Below, piece after piece: positions 20,148-29,268 of a stretch of 64,000 nt of DNA. This DNA comes from Rheinheimera baltica DSM 14885 (GTDB lineage Bacteria > Pseudomonadota > Gammaproteobacteria > Enterobacterales > Alteromonadaceae), in NCBI RefSeq assembly GCF_000425345.1, contig NZ_AUDG01000003.1:124001-188000 (forward strand), in the 5' to 3' direction. A model generated the notes under the pieces. It was given only the letters and a program-made list of their open reading frames with translations. It was not told the origin of the DNA and ran no database searches. The position numbers were made by a program, and so were the translations under genes. Position 1 is the stretch's first letter. Each line of letters starts with the position of its first letter.

Positions 20148-20174
20148 TATCCTGCTGCTTAGTGCAGCAGGATA
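20148..20174. terminator. Hairpin between convergent genes
   Basis: An 11-bp perfect stem (20148-20158 with 20164-20174) and 5-nt loop cover the DUF2789 stop codon. No T-run follows on the plus strand, so it may be a weak bidirectional terminator. Confidence 0.5.
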
Positions 20175-20386
20175 TTAAGCTCATCAATAACCTCACTCCA
20201 GTCAGCATCTTGTTTGAGTGACTCACGTATAAAAACCGCCTGTGCTGTCGACCAAAACGGTGCGTCTTGAATTGACAGGTTGGACGCCAGTTTATGCTGT
20301 CTAATAAATGTATGTATGGCTTGATCCGAACTCTCTAAGCCCAACTGAGTAAACAATGTTTGCAATGTGTGTGCTGAGGTGTCCAT
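20159..20386 (-). CDS. DUF2789 family protein
   Basis: 75 residues. It matches the conserved DUF2789 pattern along its whole length: MDTSAHTLQTLFTQLGL, SDQAIHTFIRQHKL, DAPFWSTAQAVFIRES and DADWSEVIDELNILL. Small, acidic, helical and cytosolic in appearance. It has its own ribosome site (AAGGAAT) and is convergent with the DUF3192 gene. No function is known to me. Confidence 0.85.
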   Translation of the reverse strand: MDTSAHTLQTLFTQLGLESSDQAIHTFIRQHKLASNLSIQDAPFWSTAQAVFIRESLKQDADWSEVIDELNILLH

Positions 20387-20518
20387 AACAATTCCTTGGT
20401 GGAGAGATGTACGTTAAGCATAGTCAGTTTTGCAAAATCTTGCGTTGAAGTGCTGCTTGGCAATTATTAACCGTACTGCTATGGTGGTTAAAAAGAAAAC
20501 AATAACGCAGGGGAAAAT

Positions 20519-21169
20519 ATGATAACTGAGCAAAGCACCGTTGAATTGGAGCGGCTTAAAGCCGTGTTGCTAAGTGCTGATGAGTTAAAACTGGCAGCAT
20601 CAATTTTGTATCAGTCTTATCATGATGATCCGCTGTTTATGGAAATTTTTCGCGCTGAAAAGCCCGATTATGAGCAACGGTTGCGTGCAGCCATTCGGGA
20701 AGAACTTAATACATTTTGGCAAGCCCAGCAGCCCATGGTGGGTTTGTTTCTCGGCGAACAACTTTATGGTGTAGCCTGTGTTATCGAGCCAGACTCCGGT
20801 ATAGGCGCCGGTCGTCTGTGGCACTGGCGGTTAAAGATGCTGCTAACTGCTGGTTATGTATCAACAAAGCAGTTATTAGATAAAGAGCAAAAAATTCATG
20901 CCGCTATGCCAGCTGAGCGGTATCACATGTTAGCGTTTATTGCCGTATTACCTAAACAGCAACATTTGGGGTTGGGGCACTATCTGATTCACGCTGTTGA
21001 CTCTATCGTTGACAAAGACCAAAGTTCTGCGGGTATTGGGGTGTTTGTCACATTAGACAAATATCGGGCATTTTTTGCCGATGATAAGTATCAGGTCGTG
21101 AGTGAGTTAGCGTTTAATACCGTTAAAGGCAGCTTAATGTTTCGGCCTAGACAACAACTTTCAAAGTAA
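20519..21169 (+). CDS. GNAT-family N-acetyltransferase
   Basis: 216 residues with the GNAT core: the acetyl-CoA motif A appears as FIAVLPKQQHLGLGHYLI around residues 140-157 (V/I-x-P-x-x-Q-x-x-G-x-G), followed by an alpha/beta segment and a C-terminal strand with FNTVKGSLMFRP. Substrate unknown. A GCAGGGG site precedes the ATG. Its stop is followed at once by the Mpo1-like gene, so the two are probably co-transcribed. Confidence 0.8.
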   Translation: MITEQSTVELERLKAVLLSADELKLAASILYQSYHDDPLFMEIFRAEKPDYEQRLRAAIREELNTFWQAQQPMVGLFLGEQLYGVACVIEPDSGIGAGRLWHWRLKMLLTAGYVSTKQLLDKEQKIHAAMPAERYHMLAFIAVLPKQQHLGLGHYLIHAVDSIVDKDQSSAGIGVFVTLDKYRAFFADDKYQVVSELAFNTVKGSLMFRPRQQLSK

Positions 21170-21175
21170 GTGTAC

Positions 21176-21508
21176 ATGAAGACATTTCGTCGTTTTAGCG
21201 AGTTTTATCCGTATTATTTAACTGAACACCGCCACCCTGTATGTCGTGCTATGCATTACATCGGCAGCAGTTTGGTGATCATAGTATTGTTATACGTTCT
21301 GTTAAGCCAGCAATGGCAATGGTTATGGCTGCTGCCGGTAATCGGTTATGGTTTTGCCTGGTTAGGGCATTTGTTATTTGAACATAATAAACCCGCTACC
21401 TTTAGCTATCCATTTTACAGTTTGGCTGCAGATTGGGTAATGCTTAAAGACTTTTTAACCGGGCAGCTAAAACATAAGCTGCCGGTTGAGACAAAAGTCC
21501 CTAATTAA
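21176..21508 (+). CDS. Mpo1-like (DUF962) membrane protein
   Basis: 110 residues from the ATG at 21176 (a GTG at 21170 is in frame). Family members are iron-dependent dioxygenases that shorten 2-hydroxy fatty acids in yeast. Seen: the histidine motif HPVCRAMHYIG near residue 22, two membrane helices about 35-70, and the second histidine motif GHLLFEHNKPATF. These correspond to the HPxxRxxHxxG and GHxxxEHNKPA motifs of the family. It directly follows the GNAT gene. Lipid substrate in this organism unknown. Confidence 0.85.
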   Translation: MKTFRRFSEFYPYYLTEHRHPVCRAMHYIGSSLVIIVLLYVLLSQQWQWLWLLPVIGYGFAWLGHLLFEHNKPATFSYPFYSLAADWVMLKDFLTGQLKHKLPVETKVPN

Positions 21509-21800
21509 TTCGGTATGCCGGTAAATTAAACGCCGCCAGACGCATACCGTTTAATTGTAATTCTGCCTGATAACGGCTTTCACCATCACCGCTAAAATCA
21601 ACCTGATAAATGGTGATAAAACGCAACTTGCCGTTTATTTTTTTTAGGCTGTGGCCGTTGCGCCCACAATCAAGCATTTGTAGCTGCTGCTGCTGACATA
21701 GCTGGCTAGCAACCACAATAGCGCGTTCGTCTTGCTTGCGTTGTAACCAGAACATATAACAAATGGTGCTGATAACCAGCAGTAGTAATACTGACCCCAT
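21501..21800 (-). CDS. DUF3301 family protein
   Basis: 99 residues with an N-terminal membrane helix (about 3-19) and a small cytoplasmic or periplasmic domain that includes a CGRNGHSLKK segment and a C-terminal strand pattern. The arrangement resembles gammaproteobacterial DUF3301 proteins. Its 3' end overlaps the convergent Mpo1-like gene by 8 bp. Function unknown. Confidence 0.75.
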   Translation of the reverse strand: MGSVLLLLVISTICYMFWLQRKQDERAIVVASQLCQQQQLQMLDCGRNGHSLKKINGKLRFITIYQVDFSGDGESRYQAELQLNGMRLAAFNLPAYRIN

Positions 21801-21909
21801 GGGTTCCTCCTGAAACTATTGACTGATCATGCTGCTAGTTTGGCTAATTTACAAGGGCTGGCTGCAAGGTTAGCTTGTGGTAAACTGGCAAGCATCAAAT
21901 GAGGTGGTT

Positions 21910-22230
21910 ATGTCAGACGAAGTTAAAGGGTTGTTGTCCGAGCTGGAAGCTGAACTTAAGCAGCAGGAATTATGGTGTTTGCAACCCGCCAATCCCGTTG
22001 CCTTGGCAAGCACTATGCCGTTTTGCTGTGACACCATGCCCTTAGAGCAATGGCTGCAGTTTATTTTTATACCGCGTATTCAGGCATTGCTCGACGGCAA
22101 CCATGGCTTACCTAATAAAATCAGTATATTGCCGATGGCAGAAGAAGTATTTAAACAGCAGGGAGAGGTTTTAGCACCGCTGTTGGCAATTATTTCACGC
22201 ATAGATACAACCCTGTCGGATGATGTATGA
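21910..22230 (+). CDS. yqcC: YqcC family protein
   Basis: 106 residues from the ATG at 21910, chosen because GAGGTGG lies just upstream; the frame runs further 5' without a better start. E. coli YqcC is 109 residues. The conserved segment around LEQWLQFIFIPRIQALLDG and a Pro-rich loop is visible. Its stop overlaps the truC start (ATGA), as expected for translational coupling; the same yqcC-truC-yqcA order exists in E. coli. Function unknown. Confidence 0.88.
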   Translation: MSDEVKGLLSELEAELKQQELWCLQPANPVALASTMPFCCDTMPLEQWLQFIFIPRIQALLDGNHGLPNKISILPMAEEVFKQQGEVLAPLLAIISRIDTTLSDDV

Positions 22231-23033
22231 GTTCAGCTGAGCCTTTTGTATTAAACGCGCCGCTAACTATCTTGTATCAAGACGATTTTATTGTTGCGAT
22301 AGATAAGCCCAGCGGTATGCTGGTTCACCGCTCGTTTTTAGATAAACATGAAACTGTCTTTGTGATGCAGACACTGCGCGATCAAATTGGCCAACATGTT
22401 TTCCCTGTGCATCGTTTAGACCGTCCTACGTCTGGCGTTTTGTTGTTTGCGCTTTCAAGTGATGTCGCACGATTACTGGGTGAGCAGCATGAGCAAAAGT
22501 TATGGCGTAAAAACTATCTTGCTGTTGCACGAGGTTTTTTGCCTTATGCGGGAGAGTTGAATTATGCCCTCAAAGAAGAGTTGGACAAAATTGCCGATAA
22601 ATTCAGCCGTGATGATAAAGCCCCGCAAGAAGCCATTACGCGCTATAAACCATTGCAATACGTTGAGCTACCTATCCCGGTGAGTAAATACCCTGCAGCG
22701 CGTTATTCGTTAGTGGCTATGCAGCCTATAACCGGCCGAAAACACCAGCTTCGCAGGCATTTGGCGCACTTGCGTCATCCTATCGTTGGCGATACTAGCC
22801 ATGGTGATGGTAAGCACAATGCGTTGTTTAAACAGCACTTTGATTGCCGGCGTTTGTTATTAATTGCCAAGCAGTTACAGTTGCCACACCCCGTAAGTGG
22901 TGAAACTTTATGCCTAAGTGCAGGTCTTAACGAGCTTGAGCCGCTGTTTGCCCAGTTTGGTTGGCCGGTAGACGAGCACTATTACCAACAACAATTTGAA
23001 GAATTTTTTGCGGAGGATAAATGGCAAAAATAG
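22227..23033 (+). CDS. truC: tRNA pseudouridine(65) synthase
   Basis: 268 residues (E. coli 260), RluA-type pseudouridine synthase without an S4 domain, which modifies U65 in the T arm of certain tRNAs. The catalytic motif HRLDRPTSG contains the nucleophilic Asp; later GRKHQLRRHLAHL and HPIVGDTSHGDG complete the family signature. It overlaps yqcC by 4 bp and yqcA by 13 bp. Confidence 0.96.
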   Translation: MSSAEPFVLNAPLTILYQDDFIVAIDKPSGMLVHRSFLDKHETVFVMQTLRDQIGQHVFPVHRLDRPTSGVLLFALSSDVARLLGEQHEQKLWRKNYLAVARGFLPYAGELNYALKEELDKIADKFSRDDKAPQEAITRYKPLQYVELPIPVSKYPAARYSLVAMQPITGRKHQLRRHLAHLRHPIVGDTSHGDGKHNALFKQHFDCRRLLLIAKQLQLPHPVSGETLCLSAGLNELEPLFAQFGWPVDEHYYQQQFEEFFAEDKWQK

Positions 23034-23464
23034 CAGTAATCGTAGGGACGGTATACGGCGCAGCACAGTATGTTGCGGAAGAGGCAAAAGCATTACTCGC
23101 TGGCTTGGACCATGAGGTTAATTTGTTTGAAGAAGCTAAACTGGATGAGGTATTAGCGTTTCAAGCCGATATCTGGCTGGTGATTACGTCTACCACTGGG
23201 CAGGGCGATATTCCAGATAATGTTTTCCCTTTCTTTCTTGATGTACAAAATCGCTTCCCGCTGTTAACCGGTAAACACTTTGCCGTTATTGCACTTGGCG
23301 ACAGCAGTTACGATACTTTTTGTGGTGCTGGCGAGCAGTTTCGCCAGCTGTTAACTGAAATACAAGGCACAGAACTTGCGCCCATGTTACGTATTGATGC
23401 GGGAGAGACCTTAGAGCCTGAAACAATAGCGCTGCCCTGGCTACAGCAGCTGTTTTCTTCTTAA
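23021..23464 (+). CDS. yqcA: Flavodoxin-like protein YqcA
   Basis: 147 residues (E. coli YqcA 149). Single-domain flavodoxin: a phosphate-loop-like segment GTVYGAAQYVAEE at residues 9-21, an FMN-contact loop TSTTGQGDIPDN at about 57-68, and GDSSYDTFCGAGEQF at about 93-107. It probably shuttles electrons; the partner is not defined here. The start inside truC is preceded by GGAGG. The 3' end overlaps the convergent cysZ by 4 bp. Confidence 0.9.
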   Translation: MAKIAVIVGTVYGAAQYVAEEAKALLAGLDHEVNLFEEAKLDEVLAFQADIWLVITSTTGQGDIPDNVFPFFLDVQNRFPLLTGKHFAVIALGDSSYDTFCGAGEQFRQLLTEIQGTELAPMLRIDAGETLEPETIALPWLQQLFSS

Positions 23465-24222
23465 CAATACTTATCCAGTTTGTTATAGGCTTTTGCGCCC
23501 GGCGCTGTTAGTGCCGGGTCGTTTTTTTCGGCCAGTTTGTCTACCCACATTGCGGTAGCACCACAAACCGCAATCGGCATAACAAATAAATTAAATAGTG
23601 GGATCATGCAGCCAATGTTTACCGTTATGCCAAAAGCAAAGCTATTGCCAGGTTGGCTGCGCAACTGCTGGCGCATAGTATGAAATGGAATTTTATGGTT
23701 ATCGTATGGGTAGTCGCAGTACTGAATAGCGACTAACCAGCTGGTAAATAAAAACCATAAAATTGGCCCTACCACCGGCAAGAATAAAAAAATCACAAAC
23801 AAAATTATTGCGCGCGGCAGGGCATAAATAAATTTTTGCCATTCCCGGCCTAGCATGCGGGGTACGTCGTGCATAAAAGCAGCAAAGCTTACATTCGGCA
23901 AGGTTTTTCCGGTTAAGTGAGCTTCAACTTTTTCACTGAGCAAACCGTTAAACGGCGCGGCGATAAAGTTTGCTATTATAGTAAAGGTATAGGCTAGGCC
24001 TATCACCAACGTCATTACCCCAAGCGGAATAAGCAGGTATTCCAGCCAATGCAACCAGCCAGGCAAGTATTGCTGCACGGCAGCAACCATGGCATTGACC
24101 TGCTGCAGCAAAAAATAAAACGCAAATGAAAACAGCAACAAATTAATGCTTAACGGTACCAGCACAAAACGCTTCAAACCTTTGGTATGGATCAAACTTA
24201 CGCCACGGAAAAAGTAGTACAT
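23461..24222 (-). CDS. cysZ: Sulfate transporter CysZ
   Basis: 253 residues, exactly the E. coli length. CysZ is an inner-membrane sulfate permease feeding cysteine synthesis. Hydrophobic segments are visible about 22-42, 65-95, 135-165 and 200-225, with the conserved GVSLIHTKGLKRFVLVP start, FIAAPFNGLLSEKVE, and QYCDYPYDNHKIPF. An AGGTGAT ribosome site precedes the ATG. A likely -10 box (TATACT on the minus strand, 24262-24267) lies upstream. It is not next to other cys genes here. Confidence 0.95.
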   Translation of the reverse strand: MYYFFRGVSLIHTKGLKRFVLVPLSINLLLFSFAFYFLLQQVNAMVAAVQQYLPGWLHWLEYLLIPLGVMTLVIGLAYTFTIIANFIAAPFNGLLSEKVEAHLTGKTLPNVSFAAFMHDVPRMLGREWQKFIYALPRAIILFVIFLFLPVVGPILWFLFTSWLVAIQYCDYPYDNHKIPFHTMRQQLRSQPGNSFAFGITVNIGCMIPLFNLFVMPIAVCGATAMWVDKLAEKNDPALTAPGAKAYNKLDKYC

Positions 24223-24295
24223 TACATCACCTGAATAAATATCTGCGACCGCTCTGCTGGCAGTATAAGGGGTGTTGTTAGATATTGGCGTAACG

Positions 24296-24315
24296 GTTAC
24301 CTAATTTTTGGTAAC
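24296..24315. repeat. GTTACC-N8-GGTAAC inverted repeat in the cysZ divergent promoter region
   Basis: A 6-bp perfect dyad with an A/T-rich 8-bp spacer lies between the predicted cysZ -10 box and the extended -10 of the small membrane protein gene. It could be an operator; no regulator is known. Confidence 0.35.
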
Positions 24316-24363
24316 AGAATATAACGCAACACACAGGTTGCTGGCTTTTGTATCTGGTTTTTA

Positions 24364-24372
24364 TGCTAGAAT
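24364..24372 (+). promoter_or_regulatory. Extended -10 promoter for the small membrane protein gene
   Basis: TGCTAGAAT is an extended -10 element (TGn plus TAGAAT), about 67 bp upstream of the ATG. No convincing -35 is seen, which is usual for this class. Confidence 0.45.
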
Positions 24373-24438
24373 ACGATAAGTTTTTAGCCGCAGCGCGGTA
24401 TTATTGGTTTTACTGACAACATAAATTAAGGGTGAGAT

Positions 24439-24633
24439 ATGGCGATGTTAGGTTCTGCGCTGGTATTTGGCTTAACGACACTGTTTTTACTGACAGGTTT
24501 GTCCTGTTTGTTCTCTGCACTGCTGGTACCCGCTGAGATTGGTCCGGAGAAACGTTTTGAAAAGCGTTTGGAGTACGGCATATTTACATTAGTTGGTTTG
24601 GTAGGCTTTGGCGTGCTGATGGTGATTGGTTAA
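24439..24633 (+). CDS. Small two-helix membrane protein, unknown
   Basis: 64 residues with two hydrophobic helices (about 6-28 and 46-63) joined by a charged loop containing EIGPEKRFEKRLEYG. A GGGTGAG ribosome site precedes the ATG and a strong bidirectional terminator follows, so this is a genuine single-gene unit. I do not recognise the family. Confidence 0.75.
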   Translation: MAMLGSALVFGLTTLFLLTGLSCLFSALLVPAEIGPEKRFEKRLEYGIFTLVGLVGFGVLMVIG

Positions 24634-24649
24634 TCACGTGCCAGTAATA

Positions 24650-24676
24650 AAAACGGCAGCTTTCGGCTGCCGTTTT
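24650..24676. terminator. Bidirectional rho-independent terminator
   Basis: An 11-bp stem (24650-24660 with 24666-24676), 5-nt loop and T-runs on both strands, serving the small membrane protein gene and the convergent dapD. Confidence 0.85.
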
Positions 24677-24692
24677 GCATTTATACTTAATG

Positions 24693-25517
24693 CTATTCTA
24701 TGCTTCGAAGCAGGGCATTAATGCCTACTTTAGCACGGGTTTGCGCATCGACTCTTTTAACAATAATTGCGGCGTATAAACTGTGGCTTCCGTCTTTGCT
24801 TGGTATTGTACCCGGTACAATAACCGCGCCCGCTGGCACGCGGCCATAAGTAATCTCGCCCGTTTCACGATCATAGATACGCGTGCTCTGGCTGATGTAT
24901 ACGCCCATTGAAAGCACAGCGCCTTCTTCAACAATAACGCCTTCGACTACTTCAGAGCGGGCGCCGATAAAGCAATTATCTTCAATAATGGTCGGGTTAG
25001 CTTGCAAAGGCTCAAGTACGCCACCAATACCGACACCGCCAGATAAATGCACGTTTTTACCAATCTGAGCACAGCTACCTACTGTTGCCCAGGTATCAAC
25101 CATAGTGCCTTCGCCAACATAAGCACCGATATTAACGTAGGAGGGCATTAGCACGACGTTTTTTGCGATGTAGCTGCCACGGCGAACAGCTGCCGGAGGC
25201 ACTACGCGTACGCCGTCTGCCCGGAACTGCGCATCGGTATAATTGGCATATTTCATTGGCACTTTGTCAAAAAAGCGATTCTCAGCGCCGTCCATTACCG
25301 CATTGTCATTAATACGAAATGACAATAATACGGCCTTTTTAAGCCACTGGTGTACTACCCACTCGCCGGCAATTTTTTCGGCAACGCGGGCGCTGCCGTT
25401 ATCCAGCATGCTGATGGCCGATTCAACCGCGTGTTTTACTTCGGCAGAAACGGTGGTAGGTGTGATATCGGCGCGTTGCTCAAATGCCTGTTCAATAATG
25501 CTTTTTAACTCTGACAT
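24693..25517 (-). CDS. dapD: 2,3,4,5-tetrahydropyridine-2,6-dicarboxylate N-succinyltransferase
   Basis: 274 residues, the same length as E. coli DapD. It transfers succinyl from succinyl-CoA to tetrahydrodipicolinate in the lysine/diaminopimelate pathway that feeds peptidoglycan. Hexapeptide-repeat left-handed beta-helix is visible from about residue 100 to 220 ([52 protein letters not shown]). It lies 8 bp downstream of glnD; map-glnD-dapD order is also found in E. coli. Confidence 0.97.
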   Translation of the reverse strand: MSELKSIIEQAFEQRADITPTTVSAEVKHAVESAISMLDNGSARVAEKIAGEWVVHQWLKKAVLLSFRINDNAVMDGAENRFFDKVPMKYANYTDAQFRADGVRVVPPAAVRRGSYIAKNVVLMPSYVNIGAYVGEGTMVDTWATVGSCAQIGKNVHLSGGVGIGGVLEPLQANPTIIEDNCFIGARSEVVEGVIVEEGAVLSMGVYISQSTRIYDRETGEITYGRVPAGAVIVPGTIPSKDGSHSLYAAIIVKRVDAQTRAKVGINALLRSIE

Positions 25518-25525
25518 TGTACCTT

Positions 25526-28150
25526 TTAGCCTTCTGTTTGCTGTGAAAGTTGTTCGATAAGTGCCCGCCTCAGTGCGCTTTGTTGCTCACTGGATAAGGC
25601 TTGATCGTCGCTATTTGAAATCATAAAAAAATCTTCTGCCCGTTCGCCGATGGTGGTGATCTTGGCCGCATGAATATTGACATCGCAGCGCTGAAACACT
25701 TCGCCAATATTGGCCAATAACCCTGGCGTATCCAATGCCGCAAGCTCAATCATAGTGCGTTTACTGGTGTTGCCCGGTAAAAACACCACCTTGGGTGGCA
25801 CACTAAACTGACGCATCTGGCGTGACAGCTTAGTCTTTTGCCGCGATAGGTCCGGCTTGCCAGCAATAAACAGTTCCAGTGCGCGTTTAATGCTTTGCTG
25901 GCGTGACGGTGAATTTACCGGATCACCGTTTTGCTCCAGTACCACGAAGGTATCCATGGCATAACCGTCTTTGTTGGTCATGATCTTGGCATCAAAAATA
26001 TTCACTTTCTTGCTGTCTAGTGCAGCCACTAAGCGAGCAAACAATTTGGGTTGATCCTTGGTGTAGATAAATACCTGAGTACCGCCGCGAATGGGTGTTT
26101 TGCTAATCAGTACCAGCGGTTCGTCCGGGTTTTTGTGCCGTAGAATATGCTCGCCATGCCAGGCAATTTGTTTGGCGCTATAGCGGGCAAAATAGTCGGC
26201 TTTAATCCGGCTCCATAAATGCAATATTTCACTTTCGCTAAAGGTTTGTTTTAATAGCATTGGCATAGCTTCAGCTTGGTTTTCCCGAATTAGATCGCGT
26301 AAATCCATCGGTTTTTCCAAGCCGCGGCGAAACGCTTTTTGAGTGGCTAAAAACAGTTCGCGTAGTAATGAACCTTTCCAGTCATTCCATAAATTGTCGT
26401 TGGTGGCGCGGATATCGGCCAGGGTTAAACAATACAGGTAGTTAAGTCGGGTTTCGTCACGGACTTTTTCAGCAAACTCTGCAATCACAGCAGGATCATG
26501 AATATCGCGCCGTTGTGCAGTAACCGACATTAATAAGTGATGTTCTACCAGCCATGCAATCAGCTTACTGTCAAATTCACCGAGTTTGTGCAACTTGGCA
26601 AATTCACGCACGTCCATCGCGCCTAATTCGGAGTGATCGCCGCCACGGCCTTTGGCAATATCATGAAAAATACCGGCTAAATACAATAGCTCGGGTTTTT
26701 CCATTTTCTTTACGATATCGCTGCACAACGGAAATTCGCTTTCGTGTTCGCTAAGCGTGTATTTATAAAGATTTTTTAATAAACGGTGTGTATGTTCATC
26801 TACAGTGTAAGCATGAAACAAATCAAACTGCATCTGGCCGACAATATTACGCCACTGTGGTAAATAGGCTGCCAATACACCGTAGCGGTGCATCAGGGTA
26901 ATGGCTTTGTCCATGCCGCGTGGATGGCGGATAATGGCTAAAAATAGCTGGCGGCAGGCTTCGTAGTCTTGTAAATCGCCCATTAAGCGTCGGCGCACCT
27001 GACGAATAAGACGCATAGTGGATGAGTGTATGCCGGCAATATTCGAGTTGTTGGCAATATGCCAAAACAATCGCAACAAGTTGTCACGTCTGGCGAAAAT
27101 AGCGTTGTCACGAGCCACAATTAAGTGCCCCTGCAGCTCAAAGTAATCATCCAGCAGCAGCGTTTTAATTTTTGTTTTGTGGTTCAAAATACTGCCGTCA
27201 AAATGCTGTAGTAGCATTTCGTTCAGTTCACTTACCCGTTGCACGGTGCGGAAAAAACGTTTCATCATGCGTTCAACCGATGCTTTGCCATCAGCACCAA
27301 AGCCAAGGCGTTCAGCAACGGCAGGTTGGTAATCAAATAAAATGCGGTTTTCGTTGCGGCCTGCTTCAATATGTAGCGCAAAACGCATTTGCCACAGGTA
27401 GGCTTCACACTCCATCAGTTCCTGATATTCATCTTCAGTCAGATACTGATAGGCAACCAATTCTCGCATGGTGCGGGTTTGAAAATGTCGTTTCGCTACC
27501 CAGCCAATGGTTTGTATATCGCGCAAACCGCCTGGGTTAGCCTTTAAATTGGGTTCAAGGTTATAGGCGGTACCATGATATTGCGCATGACGTTGTTGTT
27601 GTTCGTGCCGTTTCGCTTGAAAAAAAGCCTGGCTGGTCCAAAAACCGTCTTTGCTGACGTCGGTTTGTAATTGCTCATACAGCGGTTTATTACCAGTGAG
27701 CAGACGCATTTCCAGCAAGTTTGTCGCGATAGTGATATCGTCTTTGCCCAATTTCATTGACTCTTTGAGCGTACGAACACTGTGGCCTACTTCGAGGCGT
27801 AAGTCCCACAGTGTGGTGATAAACTGGCCTATAGCGTCCTGCTGTGCAGCAGATAAACGGCCATCTGCCAGAATAAGCAAGTCAATATCTGAACACGGGT
27901 GCAGCTCGCCGCGGCCGTAGCCGCCGACGGCAATTAAACATAAATCTTTATTTTTATGCAGCTCAAATTTATGCCACAACTGCACTAACACGTCGTCAAT
28001 AAAATGGGCGCGGGCTTTAACAAGGGTATTAACCGGATGCTGAGAAAAACTTTTGATTAACCACTCATGAAAATCGGCGAAGTGCTTTTTATAGCCCTCC
28101 AGGCTGTAACTATCAGGAAGCGTTTTGCTAAAGGTTACCGCCTGGCTCAT
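25526..28150 (-). CDS. glnD: Bifunctional uridylyltransferase/uridylyl-removing enzyme GlnD
   Basis: 874 residues (E. coli 890). Primary nitrogen sensor that uridylylates PII when glutamine is low and removes UMP when it is high. Domains in order: nucleotidyltransferase with [17 protein letters not shown] at about 76-92, a helical linker, an HD phosphohydrolase with [15 protein letters not shown] at about 493-507, and two C-terminal ACT domains (about 690-775 and 800-870) for glutamine sensing. All landmarks are intact. It follows map by 20 bp and precedes dapD by 8 bp. Confidence 0.97.
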   Translation of the reverse strand: MSQAVTFSKTLPDSYSLEGYKKHFADFHEWLIKSFSQHPVNTLVKARAHFIDDVLVQLWHKFELHKNKDLCLIAVGGYGRGELHPCSDIDLLILADGRLSAAQQDAIGQFITTLWDLRLEVGHSVRTLKESMKLGKDDITIATNLLEMRLLTGNKPLYEQLQTDVSKDGFWTSQAFFQAKRHEQQQRHAQYHGTAYNLEPNLKANPGGLRDIQTIGWVAKRHFQTRTMRELVAYQYLTEDEYQELMECEAYLWQMRFALHIEAGRNENRILFDYQPAVAERLGFGADGKASVERMMKRFFRTVQRVSELNEMLLQHFDGSILNHKTKIKTLLLDDYFELQGHLIVARDNAIFARRDNLLRLFWHIANNSNIAGIHSSTMRLIRQVRRRLMGDLQDYEACRQLFLAIIRHPRGMDKAITLMHRYGVLAAYLPQWRNIVGQMQFDLFHAYTVDEHTHRLLKNLYKYTLSEHESEFPLCSDIVKKMEKPELLYLAGIFHDIAKGRGGDHSELGAMDVREFAKLHKLGEFDSKLIAWLVEHHLLMSVTAQRRDIHDPAVIAEFAEKVRDETRLNYLYCLTLADIRATNDNLWNDWKGSLLRELFLATQKAFRRGLEKPMDLRDLIRENQAEAMPMLLKQTFSESEILHLWSRIKADYFARYSAKQIAWHGEHILRHKNPDEPLVLISKTPIRGGTQVFIYTKDQPKLFARLVAALDSKKVNIFDAKIMTNKDGYAMDTFVVLEQNGDPVNSPSRQQSIKRALELFIAGKPDLSRQKTKLSRQMRQFSVPPKVVFLPGNTSKRTMIELAALDTPGLLANIGEVFQRCDVNIHAAKITTIGERAEDFFMISNSDDQALSSEQQSALRRALIEQLSQQTEG

Positions 28151-28170
28151 GCTAATGCTCCGTTGTGGGG

Positions 28171-28959
28171 TTATTCTGCGGTTAAAATCCGCTCGATAGT
28201 GTCATCGCTGCGCAGGGTTAAAATTTCGCAGCCCGTATCAGTAACTAAAATGGTATGCTCAAACTGAGCTGAAAGGCTGCGGTCTTTGGTTACCACTGTC
28301 CAGCCATCGGCTAACAATTTACTGTGGCGACCACCGGCATTAATCATTGGCTCTATGGTTAAACACATACCGGTTTTTAGCATTTCACCGGTACCGGGCC
28401 TGCCATAATGCAATACTTGCGGATCTTCGTGAAACACTGCGCCAATACCGTGACCGCAATATTCGCGTACAACAGAGTAGCTATGTGCCTCTGCATGCTG
28501 TTGAATAACATGGCCAATATCACCTAAACGCACACCGTTTTTGACTTTTTTCAGCCCCAGATACATGCACTCTTGTGTTACCCGAATAAGTCGTTCGGCC
28601 ATAATGCTAGGCTTGCCTACAACATACATGCGCGAGGTGTCACCATGATAGCCATCTTTAATTACTGTAACGTCGATATTGATAATATCGCCTTCTTTCA
28701 ATTTCTTATCTGCCGGAATGCCGTGGCAAATAACCTGATTCACTGAGGTGCAAATCGATTTGGGGAAGCCATGGTAGTTTAGTGGTGCAGGGATGGCTTG
28801 TTGCTCGTTAACAATATAATCATGGCAAATGGTGTTTAGCTCATCGGTGGTGACACCGGCTTTAACATAAGGCGTTATCATTTCCAGAACGTCTGCAGCC
28901 AGGCGGCCTGCAACGCGCATTTTCTCAATTTCAGCTGGGGTTTTGATGCTTGCTGTCAT
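28171..28959 (-). CDS. map: Methionine aminopeptidase, type I
   Basis: 262 residues (E. coli 264). Removes initiator methionine. Metal ligands are visible in INIDVTVIKDGYHGDTSRMY (two Asp), GHGIG (His), TIEPMI (Glu) and the late QFEHTI (Glu). It is divergent from rpsB, the arrangement seen in enterobacteria, and heads the map-glnD-dapD operon. AGAGAGAT precedes the ATG. Confidence 0.98.
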   Translation of the reverse strand: MTASIKTPAEIEKMRVAGRLAADVLEMITPYVKAGVTTDELNTICHDYIVNEQQAIPAPLNYHGFPKSICTSVNQVICHGIPADKKLKEGDIINIDVTVIKDGYHGDTSRMYVVGKPSIMAERLIRVTQECMYLGLKKVKNGVRLGDIGHVIQQHAEAHSYSVVREYCGHGIGAVFHEDPQVLHYGRPGTGEMLKTGMCLTIEPMINAGGRHSKLLADGWTVVTKDRSLSAQFEHTILVTDTGCEILTLRSDDTIERILTAE

Positions 28960-29026
28960 GCCATCTCTCTCTTAGGTACCGCCAGATTAATGTACTGGCC
29001 GTACTGCTGCAAAAATACACATTTGA

Positions 29027-29055
29027 TTGTGTTTGTAAGGTGTCTATGGTATAAA
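29027..29055 (+). promoter_or_regulatory. Predicted rpsB promoter
   Basis: TTGTGT (29027-29032), 17-bp spacer and TATAAA (29050-29055), followed by a GC-rich discriminator (gcgcgccgc), the hallmark of growth-rate and stringent control at translation-apparatus promoters. Confidence 0.6.
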
Positions 29056-29061
29056 GCGCGC

Positions 29062-29268
29062 CGCAAATTAGCAAATCGCATTACCTTATATTGCAGAACC
29101 TTTTGTTCTTAATTAAAGATAACACGGCGCTGATAGCGAAATTAAACACAAAACACACATGTATCGACACATATACCGGGGTGCTTTGCTTTGCACTGAA
29201 CAACAGTCAGACCAAGGTCGGCATATGGGATACATGGAGGCTTAACCCCTTATACAGGAAAATAAATC
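29062..29268 (+). promoter_or_regulatory. rpsB 5' leader, possible S2 autoregulatory element
   Basis: The 309-bp map-rpsB gap holds no credible gene. About 205 nt separate the predicted transcription start from the rpsB ATG. In gammaproteobacteria S2 represses its own mRNA through a structured rpsB leader, so this leader is the place to look for that element. I could not fold it, so the assignment is by position only. The open frame at 29091-29375 overlaps rpsB and is not considered real. Confidence 0.4.
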
